A DNA stretch of 64,000 nucleotides from Bacillota bacterium. GTDB taxonomy: Bacteria > Bacillota > Clostridia > Christensenellales > SZUA-584. The position numbers and the translations under genes are program-made. The first letter of the stretch is position 1. Each line of letters begins with the position of its first letter. Of the stretch, positions 15,433 to 23,796 are shown piece by piece. Below the pieces are notes generated by a model. That model was given only the letters and a program-made list of their open reading frames with translations, searched no databases and was not told where the DNA came from. The stretch is taken from contig JAEWTW010000043.1 in assembly GCA_023397655.1 (NCBI GenBank), positions 62,001 to 126,000 of the forward strand, read 5' to 3'.

Positions 15433-16797
15433 TCAGCCGATGGCCGGAATCGTGGACAGCCCCTGCTCCAACATCTCGTCGGTATACTCAAAGTCCTGCA
15501 GCTTGCCAGCCAGAAACTCCTCATATGCCGCCAGATCAAAATCGCCGTGGCCGGACAGGTTGAAGAATATCGTCTTTGCCTCGCCCGTCTCCTTGCATTC
15601 CAGTGCCTTCTGGATCACGTATGCCACCGCATGCGAGGATTCCGGTGCAGGCAGTATGATCTCATTACGGGCAAACAACACCGCTGCTTTAAACACGTCC
15701 GTCTGTTTCACTGCCGCAGCACCCACGTATCCGTCGTGATACAGCTGAGAAAGCAGCGCCGAATCGCCATGGTATCTGAGCCCGCCCGCGTGAATACCTG
15801 CAGGAATGAAGTCGTGTCCCAGCGTATACATCATCGTGATGGGTGCCATCTTGGCCGTATCGCCAAAGTCGTATGCGAACTTGCCCTTGGTCAGCTTGGG
15901 GCACGCCGAGGGCTCTACAGCAACGAATTCCGTCTTCGCGCCGTTCACGAGCTTATCGCGCAGGAACGGGAACGCACAGCCCGAGAAGTTGGACCCTCCG
16001 CCGTTGCAGCCGATTACGATATCCGGATATTCGTCAATCTTCTCGAACTGCTTCTTGGCCTCAAGGCCGATCACTGTCTGGTGCAGGATCACGTGATTGA
16101 GCACACTGCCCAGCGCATAGTGCGTGTCCTCACGCATCGCGGCGTCTTCCACAGCTTCGGAGATCGCAATGCCAAGGCTGCCCAAAGAATCCGGATCTTT
16201 TTCAAGTATTCCCCGTCCCGCATTGGTCAGCGGCGACGGGCTGGCAATCACATTCGCGCCATAGGTCTGCATCAGCGTCTTGCGGTACGGCTTCTGATCG
16301 TACGACACGCGCACCATGTAGACAGTGCATTCCAGCCCGAACATCTGTGTGGCAATGGACAGTGCGCTGCCCCATTGGCCCGCGCCCGTCTCGGTGGACA
16401 GGCGTTTGATGCCTTCGATTTTGTTGTAAAACGCCTGCGGTACAGCGCTGTTCAGCTTGTGACTGCCCGACGGGTTGTTGCCTTCATATTTGTAATAGAT
16501 CTTCGCAGGCGTACCCAGCGCCTTTTCCAGCCTGTACGCACGGATCAGCGGCGACGGACGGAAAGCGGCATAGACCTCCCTCACCTCTTTGGGTATATCA
16601 ATATACCGCTCAGTAGAAACTTCCTGCTCAATCAGCGCTTTGGCAAACAGCGGCGCTAAGTCGCTCGGCTGCACAGGCTGCATCGTCATCGGGTTCAAAT
16701 AAGGCTGCGGAAGGGTCGGCATATCTGCGGCAATATTATAATACTGCCTGGGTAATTCGTCCTCGGTTAAATAGACTCTGTTGGGAATCGTCTTCAT
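15433..16797 (-). CDS. trpB2: Tryptophan synthase beta-like protein (TrpB2 type)
   Basis: 455 residues from the ATG at 16797, preceded by AGAGGAGAAGAG. A PLP-dependent enzyme joining indole and serine to tryptophan. The PLP lysine is K114 in GSHKLNSA, and the phosphate-binding loop GCNGGGSNFSG follows near 247. Length and features such as YRKTLMQTYGANV fit the TrpB2 group rather than TrpB1. No trpA or other trp gene is adjacent, as is common for TrpB2, which may salvage indole. The upstream region has a clear promoter but no T-box that I can recognise. Confidence 0.92.
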   Translation of the reverse strand: MKTIPNRVYLTEDELPRQYYNIAADMPTLPQPYLNPMTMQPVQPSDLAPLFAKALIEQEVSTERYIDIPKEVREVYAAFRPSPLIRAYRLEKALGTPAKIYYKYEGNNPSGSHKLNSAVPQAFYNKIEGIKRLSTETGAGQWGSALSIATQMFGLECTVYMVRVSYDQKPYRKTLMQTYGANVIASPSPLTNAGRGILEKDPDSLGSLGIAISEAVEDAAMREDTHYALGSVLNHVILHQTVIGLEAKKQFEKIDEYPDIVIGCNGGGSNFSGCAFPFLRDKLVNGAKTEFVAVEPSACPKLTKGKFAYDFGDTAKMAPITMMYTLGHDFIPAGIHAGGLRYHGDSALLSQLYHDGYVGAAAVKQTDVFKAAVLFARNEIILPAPESSHAVAYVIQKALECKETGEAKTIFFNLSGHGDFDLAAYEEFLAGKLQDFEYTDEMLEQGLSTIPAIG

Positions 16798-16918
16798 GGT
16801 CTCTTCTCCTCTATTCTCGTTATTTTTGTTCCACAAAGAATAACATCTCGTCTTTTCTCATCTCATCTCGCCGGGCCTGTGCCCAAAAAGAAATGTATTC
16901 CTGTTGAACTTATGCACA

Positions 16919-16948
16919 AGTATACGATATGGACAACTTTGATGTCAA
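16919..16948 (-). promoter_or_regulatory. Promoter of trpB2
   Basis: -35 TTGACA (16943-16948), 18-bp spacer, -10 TATACT (16919-16924). The leader is about 115 nt. Confidence 0.75.
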
Positions 16949-17072
16949 TACACAAATTGCTAAAATATTTCCATATATACTCTTTGTTGACCTTATCTTT
17001 TTAAACAACAAGTCAATATCGCCGCATATTATGCCCCGGCTTCGCAAACGCTATTAAAAAAGGAGGTATTAC

Positions 17073-17573
17073 ATGATCAGTTTAAACCAGAAAGAAACTT
17101 CGCTGCTGCAGGATCAGAAGAAGCATGAAGAGCTGTGCATCAAGAAATACAGCAGCTACGCCAATCAGGCTTCCGACGCCCAGCTTAAACAGCTGCTGAC
17201 GACTCAAGGTCAGCAGGAGCAGCAGCATCTGAATTCAATCAATCAGATGCTTGCGGGACAACTGCCGCCTACAGGCGGACAGCAGCAGGGCGCGCAGCCA
17301 AACGCGCAGCAGCAAGGGCAGCAGCAGGGAACTCAGGCGCAGCAGAGTTTTCCGCCGATACAGCCGGGCAACCCATCAACTCAGTCCGACGCGGTGATGT
17401 GCGAAGACCTGCTCTCCACCGAAAAGTACGTGTCGGCCACTTACAACACGGCGATATTTGAATTCAGAGATCCCGGCGTCCGTCAGGTGCTCAATCATAT
17501 CCAGAAAGAAGAGCAACAGCACGGAGAAGGCTTGTATGCCTATATGGCCAGCCACGGCATGTATCAGGCATAA
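17073..17573 (+). CDS. CotF-type spore coat protein
   Basis: 166 residues behind AAAGGAGG. It has two ferritin-like helical halves: residues 1-65 (LNQKETSLLQDQKKHEELC, then QGQQEQQHLNSINQML) and 108-166 (DLLSTEKYVSATYNTAIFEF, then QKEEQQHGEGLYAYM). They are separated by a Gln-rich linker (about 68-105). The order matches the CotF family of spore coat proteins. It supports a spore-forming host and is probably made in the mother cell late in sporulation. CATATTATG at 17023-17031 is a possible but weak mother-cell -10 element. Confidence 0.9.
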   Translation: MISLNQKETSLLQDQKKHEELCIKKYSSYANQASDAQLKQLLTTQGQQEQQHLNSINQMLAGQLPPTGGQQQGAQPNAQQQGQQQGTQAQQSFPPIQPGNPSTQSDAVMCEDLLSTEKYVSATYNTAIFEFRDPGVRQVLNHIQKEEQQHGEGLYAYMASHGMYQA

Positions 17574-17578
17574 CCGCA

Positions 17579-17614
17579 GATGAAAAAGCGCGTTTCATAA
17601 CGCGCTTTTTCATC
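17579..17614. terminator. Bidirectional terminator
   Basis: A perfect 14-bp stem, GATGAAAAAGCGCG with CGCGCTTTTTCATC, separates the coat gene from the converging small gene and can serve both. Confidence 0.9.
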
Positions 17615-17616
17615 CG

Positions 17617-17922
17617 TTATTCTTCGTCATCATAATTGTCCGTCTCTGTTTCCTCATATTCAATCCCCATTGCGCCCGTGTTACACTCGTCCTTTTCCAG
17701 CTTCAGTTTTATGGTATTGGAATCATTGGAATCATTGTCCTCCTCCATATCCTGCGCCTGGCGTTCTTTCTCCATTCTGGACAACGCAAAAGCTATGCAG
17801 AACACGCGCAAACTGATACCGAATGATACGCTGATATTCGGTTCACCTCCCAAAGGCTCGTTCTGCAGACCAATATATGCTGTGATGGTCTCATTGCTTT
17901 GGCGCTCTTCGTCGTTCAACAA
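17617..17922 (-). CDS. Small acidic protein of unknown function
   Basis: 101 residues, probable TTG start at 17922 with AAGGTG nearby. The N-terminal 50 residues are mixed (TITAYIGLQNEPLGGEPNISVSF). The C-terminal half is strongly acidic, with a DSNDSNT run and a closing YEETETDNYDDEE. It converges on the spore coat gene and shares its terminator. No family recognised. The opposite frame (17636-17950) is less plausible because it lacks a ribosome binding site. Confidence 0.5.
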   Translation of the reverse strand: MLNDEERQSNETITAYIGLQNEPLGGEPNISVSFGISLRVFCIAFALSRMEKERQAQDMEEDNDSNDSNTIKLKLEKDECNTGAMGIEYEETETDNYDDEE

Positions 17923-18003
17923 CGTTCACCTTATCCACCATTGTCCCTAATAAATATGAAATCAGGACGGTTAATAGACGTTAAGAGCATCAAAGGCTTT
18001 GTT

Positions 18004-18810
18004 TCATGAAGTATGAGTGAGCCATTGGCTTTGTGCCAGCCGCCACCGCTTGTACAGCAGCCGTGCCACCAGCGCAGGCGGGGCGACCGATCCCAATATA
18101 CTGAGCACCCTGTTCACCACGCCGGGGATATACACGCGCTTGCCCGCCATGACGCGGGTGATTGTGCGCTCCGCCACCTGCCCCAGCCCATTGGTTGTCA
18201 GACTCCCCCATATGCCCTGTGCCGCAATGCCATGCAGCGCCTCCGGCGTCGTCGCCAGCCCTCCGGGGCACAGAGCCATTACGCGTACGTTCTCATATTT
18301 AAGCTCCTGCCCCAGCGCTATGGAGAAATCCAGCAAAAATCGTTTGGATGCCGCGTACGTGGCCTTAAGCGGTATCGGGTAAAGCGAAGCCAGGCTGGAC
18401 ACATTGACGATGCAGAACTTCTCCGCTTTTCTGCGGACAGACAGCGCCGCGTGTGTCACCCGCAGCGTCGCCTCAATGTTCAGCCTTACGATATCGGCGA
18501 TGCGTTCTCCCGGCAGCGTCATAAAGCCGCCCTCATTGTCGATACCCGCGATGTTGAGCAGCATGTTAGGGCGTTTCTCCATCGCGGCAATGCGTTCAAA
18601 CATGGCTGCGGTCTGCGCTGCATCGGTGATGTCACACACGTGTGTGTGCACCTTGGCTCCATACTGCCGCTCCAGCCCCTGCCGAATGCTGCCGAGACCC
18701 TGCTCGGAAATATCCGTTAGGAACAGCTCATAGCCCCTGCGGGCGCATTCGGATGCCATCGCACGCCCCAGTCCACCGCACGCGCCCGTAATCAATACCA
18801 TCATATTCAT
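18004..18810 (-). CDS. Short-chain dehydrogenase/reductase
   Basis: 268 residues, Rossmann-fold NAD(P)-dependent oxidoreductase. The coenzyme loop is TGACGGLGRA (8-17). The catalytic Ser and YxxxK appear as NVSSLAS and YAASK (about 160-165). The C-terminal 70 residues extend past the usual SDR core and include a hydrophobic stretch (RVLSILGSVAPPALVARLL), so it may associate with the membrane and act on a lipid-like substrate. It starts in the ATGA overlap of the preceding SDR and ends the padR operon. Substrate unknown. Confidence 0.88.
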   Translation of the reverse strand: MNMMVLITGACGGLGRAMASECARRGYELFLTDISEQGLGSIRQGLERQYGAKVHTHVCDITDAAQTAAMFERIAAMEKRPNMLLNIAGIDNEGGFMTLPGERIADIVRLNIEATLRVTHAALSVRRKAEKFCIVNVSSLASLYPIPLKATYAASKRFLLDFSIALGQELKYENVRVMALCPGGLATTPEALHGIAAQGIWGSLTTNGLGQVAERTITRVMAGKRVYIPGVVNRVLSILGSVAPPALVARLLYKRWRLAQSQWLTHTS

Positions 18811-19652
18811 AGTTCCCCTCCTGCAAACCGAATGCCGCAGAGCTGCTCGGACAGCTCAAACAGCCTTTTCGCGTCCGCCGCGTCGTCCGCCTGCTTGCTG
18901 TACTTAGCGGGTTGACAGTCATGATAATACAGCCCCTGTGGCGCGGACTGACGGCTGCACAGATACGCATAAGTCTGTGCGGGCACCTCCGGCTCTACGC
19001 CGCCTTTTCGCCGCAGGTTCCAGAACGCGCCCACGATACCGCCCGTATCCTTGCCGCCGATATCGGTATTCACCAGACCTGGGTCAATCACGTACGCCTG
19101 CACCGTGCTTTGCCGCCGGTTCAGTTCTGCCGCAAGCAGCATATTGCACAGCTTCGACTGCTTATAGGCCATCAGGCAGCTGTAGTGCCTTTTATACATC
19201 ACGTCGTCCCAGTGCATGCGCATCTTCTTGTGCGAGTTGCTGCCCGTCATCATCACGCGCCCGCCCGCCGCTTTCAGATATGGCCACAGCCGGTGTGTCA
19301 GCAGGAACCCCGCCAGATGGTTAAGCGCAAACTGCATCTCATAGCCGTCCGGCGTGGTGGTATACCAGTTTCGCACACCACCCGCGTTGTTGATCAGCGC
19401 CCAAAGCCCACTGCTATCCAGCATTCTGATGATTGCATCCGCCACCGCATGTACGTCGCTCTGTTTGGACAGATCGCCGCAGACGTAGTCTATCTGCGCA
19501 TCCGGCATCGCTTGCAGCAACGCCGCCTTTGCCTTATCGCATTTCTCAGGCGAACGCCCCACACCGATCACGCGCATCCCCTGCGCCGCAATGGCCCGGG
19601 CTGCTTCAAAGCCGATCCCAGCCGTCGCGCCTGTTATCACAACCGTCTTCAT
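18807..19652 (-). CDS. Short-chain dehydrogenase/reductase (retinol-dehydrogenase-like)
   Basis: 281 residues. The coenzyme motif is TGATAGIGFEAA (7-18), then the NNAGG motif (ALINNAGG) and catalytic YKQSK (near 172). The long segment before the Tyr (HKKMRMHWDDVMYKRHY) is typical of WWOX/retinol-dehydrogenase-like SDRs. It starts and ends in ATGA overlaps with the DUF4097-like gene and the other SDR, so the three are translationally coupled. Two SDRs together could act in sequence on one substrate, but none is indicated. Confidence 0.88.
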   Translation of the reverse strand: MKTVVITGATAGIGFEAARAIAAQGMRVIGVGRSPEKCDKAKAALLQAMPDAQIDYVCGDLSKQSDVHAVADAIIRMLDSSGLWALINNAGGVRNWYTTTPDGYEMQFALNHLAGFLLTHRLWPYLKAAGGRVMMTGSNSHKKMRMHWDDVMYKRHYSCLMAYKQSKLCNMLLAAELNRRQSTVQAYVIDPGLVNTDIGGKDTGGIVGAFWNLRRKGGVEPEVPAQTYAYLCSRQSAPQGLYYHDCQPAKYSKQADDAADAKRLFELSEQLCGIRFAGGEL

Positions 19653-20059
19653 GGCAGCTCTCCTCCCATCGCATCCAGCGCAGCCTGCGGTGCGTACACC
19701 GTTACCTTCATCTCATATGGCTGCGGAAATAGCCCTAAAAAATCCACAGGAAAACCCTTTTCCTCGATCTGCAGCGTACCGTCTGCCATGCTGACGGTCA
19801 GTACATCATCCATGTTGATCTCGCCCGTCCGCCATGCCTTGACGTAGGCTTCCACATGACATTCGTCTGACGGCATTAGCTCAATCTGAGACTGCTGTAT
19901 ATCCATCACAATTGCATTGGGTATTTCGCCAAACTCATAGTCTTTGGCCGTCTCCCGTGAATACAGCACGCCAGATCCCACGATCACTCCCAGCATCGCG
20001 GTCAGCCCCGCAGCGCCCACGATCAGCAGTATGATCAGAACCTTAGTCGATTTCTTCAT
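19649..20059 (-). CDS. DUF4097-like membrane-anchored protein, short
   Basis: 136 residues. The start is the ATG at 20059 behind GAAGG; the upstream open frame lies inside the previous gene. One N-terminal helix (8-30, LIILLIVGAAGLTAMLGVIVG) anchors an extracellular beta-rich part (NAIVMDIQQSQIELMPS, TVSMADGTLQIEEKG). This resembles the beginning of DUF4097 proteins, which usually follow DUF1700 genes and are longer with beta-helix repeats. It may be a shortened form. The stop overlaps the next start by ATGA. Confidence 0.7.
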   Translation of the reverse strand: MKKSTKVLIILLIVGAAGLTAMLGVIVGSGVLYSRETAKDYEFGEIPNAIVMDIQQSQIELMPSDECHVEAYVKAWRTGEINMDDVLTVSMADGTLQIEEKGFPVDFLGLFPQPYEMKVTVYAPQAALDAMGGELP

Positions 20060-20619
20060 ACCATCGCCTTCTTTCCCGCGTTTTGCATCATGCGCTTCAC
20101 CAGCAGCGGCAGCGCGCCGAACAGCCTCCTCCAAATCCACGCCAGCCCTTTGCAGCACAGCAGACCGCCCGATATCAGCATCATTGCCGCGAAAAACGCT
20201 GTCACCGCCCACATCGGGTAACCATTGATAATCTCCATGGCCAATACCGCAAGCGACCCGGCGCCCGCCAGCACCACGCTCGCCGCTCCGGCATACAACG
20301 ACACCATCACTGAGAGGCTGGCGAAGTACAGCATCGCCGCCAATATGCCGCCGCCCACCTTGAAGCTTAAGAAAGCGCCCAGCATCCGCAGCGATGTCAT
20401 TATCCCGCGGGATTCGTGCGCACGGCCCGCCGCGCCCATCGCGGAGAACATCTTGGCCAGCTGCTCCGGTTCACCCAGCGCCTTGGCGATCTGTTCCTCA
20501 CTCTTGCCTGCCGCCTTGCCAATCTCAAAATGCTCGCGGTAATCCGCCAATATGTCCTGCTTTTCTTCGGCGCTCATGTGCTTGAGGCTCTTTTCAAGCC
20601 GCGTTAAAAATTCATTCAT
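20056..20619 (-). CDS. DUF1700-family membrane protein
   Basis: 187 residues from the ATG at 20619 behind GGAGGACGACA. Residues 1-65 give the usual DUF1700 helical domain: EFLTRLEKSLKHMSAEEKQD, then YREHFE, GKSEEQIAKALGEPEQLAK. Three hydrophobic segments follow (about 80-105, 112-132, 140-160) and a basic tail. DUF1700 genes typically sit between a padR regulator and a DUF4097 gene, exactly as here. The system is thought to respond to envelope conditions, but its mechanism is not known. The start overlaps padR by 8 bp. Confidence 0.88.
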   Translation of the reverse strand: MNEFLTRLEKSLKHMSAEEKQDILADYREHFEIGKAAGKSEEQIAKALGEPEQLAKMFSAMGAAGRAHESRGIMTSLRMLGAFLSFKVGGGILAAMLYFASLSVMVSLYAGAASVVLAGAGSLAVLAMEIINGYPMWAVTAFFAAMMLISGGLLCCKGLAWIWRRLFGALPLLVKRMMQNAGKKAMV

Positions 20620-20929
20620 TGTCGTCCTCCATAAACAGCGCCACGTTATGCGCAAAATTCTCCCACTCGTGCCGCAGCTTCAGCCCTGCCTCGCGCCCTT
20701 TATCCGTCAGCCGATAGTATTTGCGCGGAGGCCCGCCGGATTCGTCCGACAGGTACGTCTCGCACATCCCGTCGTTTTTCAGCTTGCGTAGCAGCGGGTA
20801 GAGGGTTCCTTCGGCAATCTCAATGCGCGAGGATATCTTCTCCGCCAGCTCGTATCCGTAAGCGTCCCGCCGGGCTAAGTAACTCAGCACGCACAGCTCC
20901 AGCACGCCTTTTTTAAACTGAGCGTTCAT
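20612..20929 (-). CDS. PadR-family transcriptional regulator
   Basis: 105 residues with the winged-helix PadR domain: VLELCVLSYLARRDAYGYEL, then IEIAEGTLYPLLRKLKNDGM and a wing ending PPRKYYRLTDKG. This is the short PadR-s2 type. It is the first gene of an operon with DUF1700, DUF4097-like and two SDR genes. Its promoter is overlapped by CTACTG/CAGTAG half-sites (20955-20975, 20993-20998), so it probably represses its own operon. Confidence 0.92.
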   Translation of the reverse strand: MNAQFKKGVLELCVLSYLARRDAYGYELAEKISSRIEIAEGTLYPLLRKLKNDGMCETYLSDESGGPPRKYYRLTDKGREAGLKLRHEWENFAHNVALFMEDDNE

Positions 20930-20954
20930 GTCCGTCCTTTCTGGTCAATGTTTA

Positions 20955-21008
20955 CTACTGTATTTTATTCAGTAGATAGACTATAGCATGAACTACTGAA
21001 TAATGCAA
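20955..21008 (-). promoter_or_regulatory. Promoter and PadR operator
   Basis: -35 TTGCAT (21003-21008), 17-bp spacer, -10 TATAGT (20980-20985) on the minus strand. The dyad CTACTG-N9-CAGTAG (20955-20975) lies just downstream of the start of transcription, and a third half-site CTACTG (20993-20998) lies in the spacer. This is a likely PadR autoregulation site. Confidence 0.75.
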
Positions 21009-21088
21009 TATAGTTTTTCTCGTTCTCACATTTTTTTTAATATTGAATAGGCTAAATTATGCTTCGTGTTTAGAGGTGGTGAAAATAT

Positions 21089-21388
21089 ATGTTTGCAAAC
21101 AACGATTGCCTGCCGCTGCTGCTTTACCTGTGCTGCAGCCGCAATGGCTGCAACCCCTGCGGCTGCTTTGACAACTGCGGCTGGGGCGGAAACTGCGGCT
21201 GGGGTGGCAACTGTGGCTGGGGCAGCGGATGCGGCCCGATTGGCGGATGCGGCTGGGGCGGCGGATGCGGCCCGTTCGGCGGCGGAGGCTGGGGCGGCGG
21301 ATGCGGCCCGGGGCGTTGCCGTGGATGCGGCTGCGAACTCGGCGGGTGCGGCAGCCGCGGCTGGAGCAGCTGGTTCAGACGCTGCTGA
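21089..21388 (+). CDS. Cys/Gly/Trp-rich small protein
   Basis: 99 residues behind GAGGTGG. The first 16 residues are hydrophobic (LPLLLYLCC). The rest is built of six-residue units of the form CGWGGN/CGWGSG/CGPIGG, with a basic C-terminus (GSRGWSSWFRRC). There are 18 cysteines. The repeat, the single small gene and the genome's spore coat gene suggest a cross-linked surface or spore-layer protein, but a metal-binding protein or modified peptide precursor is also possible. No modification enzymes are adjacent. No family recognised. Confidence 0.65.
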   Translation: MFANNDCLPLLLYLCCSRNGCNPCGCFDNCGWGGNCGWGGNCGWGSGCGPIGGCGWGGGCGPFGGGGWGGGCGPGRCRGCGCELGGCGSRGWSSWFRRC

Positions 21389-21494
21389 TGCTCTTTCCAT
21401 ATCAATACAAAAACAAGGGGTATCTCTCGATATCCCTTTACTTAATTCCGACAGCAAATGCCCTTACAGACTATGTTGAATGTATTAGCACCAC

Positions 21495-21911
21495 TCATCT
21501 CAGAAGCGGCATCGATCCGGTCAGCTTGTTCACCTTCTTACGGTCCCCGTGTATGGCAACGCCCAGATAATTATACTCCTGACCGCACAAAGCAGATGCT
21601 TTTTCGGTGTATTCGCTGTACACATGGCAGCTCTGCGCCACATCGGAGAAATCCGCCACCAGCAGATCTTTGAACTCCGGAGCATATAGGCGTGCTCTAA
21701 GCCCTTTGATGCTCTCCCTGTCTCCTCGCAGTATGGTTACGGGTATTCTGGTAATACCCAGATGAAGCTGTCCTGAGCCGTCCATCACATCCGGACCGAC
21801 CAGGCCGGAGACCTGCTTGCCCAAAGTGACTCCCAGCACAGCGGAGGTGTTGGCCGCAACGCCGACAGGCAGCTCCGCGTCTATCACCATCACGCACTTT
21901 AAATGGTCCAT
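21495..21911 (-). CDS. DUF2000-family protein
   Basis: 138 residues. The opening CVMVIDAELPVGVAANTSAVLG is typical of DUF2000, whose members have a peptidyl-tRNA-hydrolase-II-like fold without proven activity. Later conserved-looking parts are IPVTILRG and NYLGVAIHGDRKKVNKLTGS. It starts 3 bp after the stop of the EamA transporter gene and so belongs to the same operon. DUF2000 proteins often sit beside EamA transporters or AraC regulators, as here. Function unknown. Confidence 0.85.
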   Translation of the reverse strand: MDHLKCVMVIDAELPVGVAANTSAVLGVTLGKQVSGLVGPDVMDGSGQLHLGITRIPVTILRGDRESIKGLRARLYAPEFKDLLVADFSDVAQSCHVYSEYTEKASALCGQEYNYLGVAIHGDRKKVNKLTGSMPLLR

Positions 21912-21914
21912 GGC

Positions 21915-22817
21915 TTATACCTCCCTGCGCCTCAGCAATAATGATCTTTGTTCCGATATGAACAGCCCCGCCAGCGTGAGCGCGGTACCTGCCACTGCCA
22001 TGACAGTAATGTTTTCATTCAGTATGATCGCGGAGGTAACCACCGTAATCACGGGTACCATGTAGATGTACACGCTGGTCTTCACCGCACCCAGCGTATT
22101 GACCGCAGAACTCCACGCGACGAAGCAGAGCGCTGAAGCCCCCAGCCCCAAAAACAGTATGTTCAGTATCACCGCCGGTTCTGCGAAAACCTCAAAGGTC
22201 AGATCGACGCCGAATATGAACAGCGCGGGTATCATGAATATCAGCCCGTACAGGAACACCCATCGCGTGGACTGGATGGCGTTGTACCGGAACCCGCTTA
22301 TCTTACGCAGCAGCACCGAATAGATGGCCCAGGCTGCTGCCGCCAATACGGCCAACACGTCTCCGGCCGGGTTCAGCTGCAGCTGTGTACCGTTGAATCC
22401 GATCAGGCTGATTCCCGCAATGGCCACCGCGAAGCCGACGAAGAACCGGAGCCGCAGCTTCTCCCCATCCAGCAGCAGGTGTGCAAATATGGCGGTGAAA
22501 AACGGCGCAGCTGCAATGATAACCCCCACATTGGATGCAAAGGTGTACGTCAGTGCGATGTTTTCCAGAAGATAATACAGCGTGATGCCGCACAGGCCTG
22601 CCGCCGCAAAATACAGCTCATGCTTTTTATCCTTCACCCTCAGCCTGTGCGGATACATTACCAGCAACATCAAAAAGCCTATTGAAAACCGCAAAAACAG
22701 TATCTCAACGGGTGAGATGTATCGCAGCAGCACCTTGGTCGATATGAAGGTCGTCCCCCAAACAACGATAGCGGCAGCAGCAAACAGATGTCCAGTCAGT
22801 TCTTTTTTCCTGTCCAT
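21915..22817 (-). CDS. EamA-family (DMT) transporter
   Basis: 300 residues with ten predicted membrane helices in two EamA repeats of about 140 residues. The first begins AAAAIVVWGTTFISTKVLLRY and the second AVLAAAAWAIYSVLLRKISG. The family exports amino acids or metabolites. It lies between the downstream DUF2000 gene and the upstream AraC gene, all on one strand, so the AraC protein is the likely regulator and its ligand the likely cargo, which I cannot name. Confidence 0.9.
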   Translation of the reverse strand: MDRKKELTGHLFAAAAIVVWGTTFISTKVLLRYISPVEILFLRFSIGFLMLLVMYPHRLRVKDKKHELYFAAAGLCGITLYYLLENIALTYTFASNVGVIIAAAPFFTAIFAHLLLDGEKLRLRFFVGFAVAIAGISLIGFNGTQLQLNPAGDVLAVLAAAAWAIYSVLLRKISGFRYNAIQSTRWVFLYGLIFMIPALFIFGVDLTFEVFAEPAVILNILFLGLGASALCFVAWSSAVNTLGAVKTSVYIYMVPVITVVTSAIILNENITVMAVAGTALTLAGLFISEQRSLLLRRREV

Positions 22818-22845
22818 ATAAAAACCTTTCGTCAGAAGCAGCAGC

Positions 22846-23670
22846 TTACCGTTGCGTGTCCCTGAAAATATTCATGTATTGTTTTGGGGTCAGCCCGATG
22901 AATTTCTTAAAGAAATTGCTGAAGTGGCTCTGATCATTAAACCCCGTCTGCAGCGCCGCTTCCAGCGGCAACGCGCCTTGCTCCAGCAGCTTTTTGGCCT
23001 TGTCGATGCGTATCGTCTCCAGATAGCTGTACGGCGAAATGCCTTTCTGCTTGGTGAACGAACGCAGCAGATAGTATTTGCTCAAACCCGTCAGGCCGCA
23101 CAGGTCGTCAAGACGGATACTGTCCATAAAGTGCTGTTCCAGATAGTCACAGACCGCCTTGATTTCTGCGCTCTGCTCGGCACTTCCCGCCGCAATTTCG
23201 CCATCCGTGTAATCTTCCACCAGCTGCTCCAGCAGAAAAAAGAACAGCTCCTCTTTTCGAAAGTCCGTTTCTTCCTGCATAATCATCTGGTGCAGCTCGC
23301 GGAGCAGCGGGACCAGTTCACTGCGGCACACGACCTGCGGCGAAAAATTCGGCAGATACTCCTTGCCCGTGATTTCGTATACCGCCTTACCCATTACTTC
23401 CGGCTTGATGTTGAGGCTGCGGTAATCCATAGGCAGGCTTCCGATCTGCTCGCAGGAGTGGTTGTCTCGCGCGTTCATCAGCAGCAGGTCGCCCGGCTCC
23501 AGCATATATTCCCGGTTACGGCACGTGAGGCACCGCTGTCCATTCTCTATAAAACTGATAACGTAGCAGTCATGAAAATGCAGCGGAAATGTCTGCATGA
23601 TCCCCTGAAAGTGGTAAGCTTCCAGCTTAAGCTCCGCGTCGTATACGACTGTCCTCGTTTCTCTGACCAT
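22846..23670 (-). CDS. AraC-family regulator with cupin sensor domain
   Basis: 274 residues from the ATG at 23670, preceded by AGAGGAGCAGG; the longer open frame has no better site. The N-terminal cupin (about 20-90) has FPLHFHDCYVISFIENG and LEPGDLLLMNARDNHSC. The C-terminal double helix-turn-helix (about 175-272) has RLDDLCGLTGLSKYYLLRSF and the signature AALQTGFNDQSHFSNFFKK. It is upstream of and co-oriented with the EamA and DUF2000 genes, which it probably activates. Confidence 0.9.
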   Translation of the reverse strand: MVRETRTVVYDAELKLEAYHFQGIMQTFPLHFHDCYVISFIENGQRCLTCRNREYMLEPGDLLLMNARDNHSCEQIGSLPMDYRSLNIKPEVMGKAVYEITGKEYLPNFSPQVVCRSELVPLLRELHQMIMQEETDFRKEELFFFLLEQLVEDYTDGEIAAGSAEQSAEIKAVCDYLEQHFMDSIRLDDLCGLTGLSKYYLLRSFTKQKGISPYSYLETIRIDKAKKLLEQGALPLEAALQTGFNDQSHFSNFFKKFIGLTPKQYMNIFRDTQR

Positions 23671-23753
23671 GGTTCCTGCTCCTCTTATTTGTAAACAGTG
23701 TACCACACCATCAGGCGGCGTTCTTGTATGATGTTGCTCTTTTTAACGAAATA

Positions 23754-23781
23754 AAAAAGAAGATGGGAAGATCTTCTTTTT
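23754..23781. terminator. Terminator of the NYN gene
   Basis: AAAAAGAAGAT pairs with ATCTTCTTTTT around a short loop, with A and T runs on both sides, so it can work in both directions. Confidence 0.8.
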
Positions 23782-23796
23782 GTGAGTTTTGTATTT

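Noticed and set aside
15262..16659. 465-codon plus-strand ORF opposite trpB2
   Set aside because: Antisense shadow; the minus strand encodes a clear PLP enzyme with its motifs, promoter and terminator.
16800..16918. T-box or trp attenuator before trpB2
   Set aside because: No T-box core sequence or terminator hairpin seen between promoter and start.
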